Position numbers and translations under genes: made by a program | From: CAWCUK01 sp963798775 | Lineage (GTDB): Bacteria; Bacteroidota; Ignavibacteria; Ignavibacteriales; Ignavibacteriaceae | Length of the DNA stretch: 64,000 nt | NCBI GenBank assembly: GCA_963798775.1 | Contig: CAWCUK010000006.1 | Location: forward strand, 1 to 64,000 | Direction of reading: 5' to 3' | In this document: positions 63,262 through 64,000 of the stretch, piece after piece | How positions within the stretch are numbered: the stretch's first letter is position 1 | Layout: every line of letters starts with the position of its first letter | The notes under the pieces: model-generated | Seen by the model: only the letters and a program-made list of their open reading frames with translations | What the model was told of the DNA's origin: nothing | Database searches by the model: none

Positions 63262-64000
63262 ATGGCCACATTTTCGGAAATTGGGATAGAGGATAGAATA
63301 ATTAAAGCTATTGAGGAATTAGGTTTTGAACAGCCTATGCCTGTTCAAGAAAAAGTAATAGCTCATTTAATGCGGAATGATTATGAAGACGTTATAGCAC
63401 TTGCGCAAACCGGAACCGGTAAAACTGCCGCTTTCGGATTACCTTTAATTCAAAAAATTGATACTAATGCGAAATACCCGCAGTCTCTTGTTTTATGCCC
63501 CACACGCGAACTTTGTTTGCAAATTAAAGAGGATTTAACGAATTATTCAAAATATTTAGACAATGTTAATATTGCCGCTGTTTACGGCGGCGCAAGCATG
63601 GAACAGCAGATTAAATCGATTAAAAAAGGCGCGCAAATAATTTCGGCAACACCGGGACGTTTAGTCGATTTGATAAATAGAAAAGTTATAGACTTAAAAA
63701 AAATAAAAACAGTTGTTTTAGATGAAGCCGATGAAATGCTTTCGATGGGTTTTAGAGAAGAATTGGAAACAATTTTAAAAGAAACGGCGGCGGATAAAAA
63801 TACGCTTTTATTTTCCGCGACTATGCCTGATGAAATTAGAACAATTACTAAACGATATATGAAAAATCCGGTTGAAATTAGTGTAGGTAAAAGAAATGCC
63901 GGTGCTGAAAACGTAAACCATGTTTGTTATATGGTTCATGCTAAAGATAGATATCTTGCTTTAAAAAGAATAGCGGATTATTTCCCCGATATTTATGGAA
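63262..64000 (+). CDS. DEAD-box RNA helicase (5' part)
   Basis: An open frame from ATG 63262 runs off the right edge (246 residues visible). Motifs in order: Q motif (FEQPMPVQEKVI), I ALAQTGTGKTAA, Ia PTRELC, Ib TPGRLVD, II VLDEADEMLSMGF, III FSATMP. That is the complete first RecA-like domain; the second lies beyond the window. The family unwinds RNA in ribosome assembly and cold adaptation. Confidence 0.95.
   Translation, partial: MATFSEIGIEDRIIKAIEELGFEQPMPVQEKVIAHLMRNDYEDVIALAQTGTGKTAAFGLPLIQKIDTNAKYPQSLVLCPTRELCLQIKEDLTNYSKYLDNVNIAAVYGGASMEQQIKSIKKGAQIISATPGRLVDLINRKVIDLKKIKTVVLDEADEMLSMGFREELETILKETAADKNTLLFSATMPDEIRTITKRYMKNPVEISVGKRNAGAENVNHVCYMVHAKDRYLALKRIADYFPDIYG

Overview
The window comes from a low-GC, free-living member of the Ignavibacteria (Chlorobi/Bacteroidota side branch), or something close to it. 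The evidence is the type IX secretion (T9SS) sorting tails with the YPNPFNP motif on several large secreted proteins, a PorV-like and a SusC-like outer-membrane protein, an 11-subunit complex I without NuoEFG, a detached atpDC pair, DUF4835 and GWxTD proteins, a fused 2-oxoacid dehydrogenase E1, and Bacteroidota-style promoters (TTG then TAnnTTTG). This is inference from family content; no 16S gene is present.

Layout. 1-5393 is a mobile-integron region: a full-length integron integrase (IntI, 4377-5393, +), a candidate attI just upstream of it, and an array of cassettes running leftward with every cassette gene on the minus strand, as integron geometry requires. Three attC sites can be read directly; each folds with the same two extrahelical bases. 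The attC nearest intI is split by an IS110-family element (about 2055-3641) whose long 5' non-coding end has the layout expected for a bridge RNA. This is the most interesting part of the window. 5394-5954 is non-coding with an 11-bp tandem repeat. 5955-7913 is a PAS/histidine kinase.

8085-15095 is a 2-oxoacid dehydrogenase and lipoate operon (lpdA, lipB, fused E1, E2, lipA). 15281-28436 is an envelope/secretion cluster: two T9SS-type secreted proteins, a lipoprotein, a TonB-dependent receptor, a PorV-like barrel, an NHL-type lipoprotein and a secreted phospholipase-D-like protein. 28552-30393 is atpDC. 30445-35217 (minus) has a Lon-substrate-binding-domain protein, superoxide dismutase, an Isc-like operon (Rrf2 regulator, cysteine desulfurase, a cysteine-free small protein, A-type carrier) and a DUF4835 protein. 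35365-45779 (minus) is nuoABCDHIJKLMN. 46184-53113 (plus) carries alr, an unknown, a mannose-1-P guanylyltransferase, an RpiB-like protein lacking its catalytic Cys, pyrK, pyrD and folC. 53312-60609 carries rho, a secreted M23 peptidase, a GWxTD protein, pdxA, a methyltransferase and ftsE. 60593-62648 (minus) has adk, tadA and two small envelope proteins, then tRNA-Arg(UCG) and the start of a DEAD-box helicase.

Quality note. Several genes that should be indispensable (atpD, lipA, nuoM) and two others (IS110 transposase, NHL lipoprotein) carry single-base frameshifts, nuoM at least five plus an in-frame stop. The pattern fits uncorrected sequencing or assembly errors better than gene decay, but the IS110 and nuoM cases deserve a check against reads.
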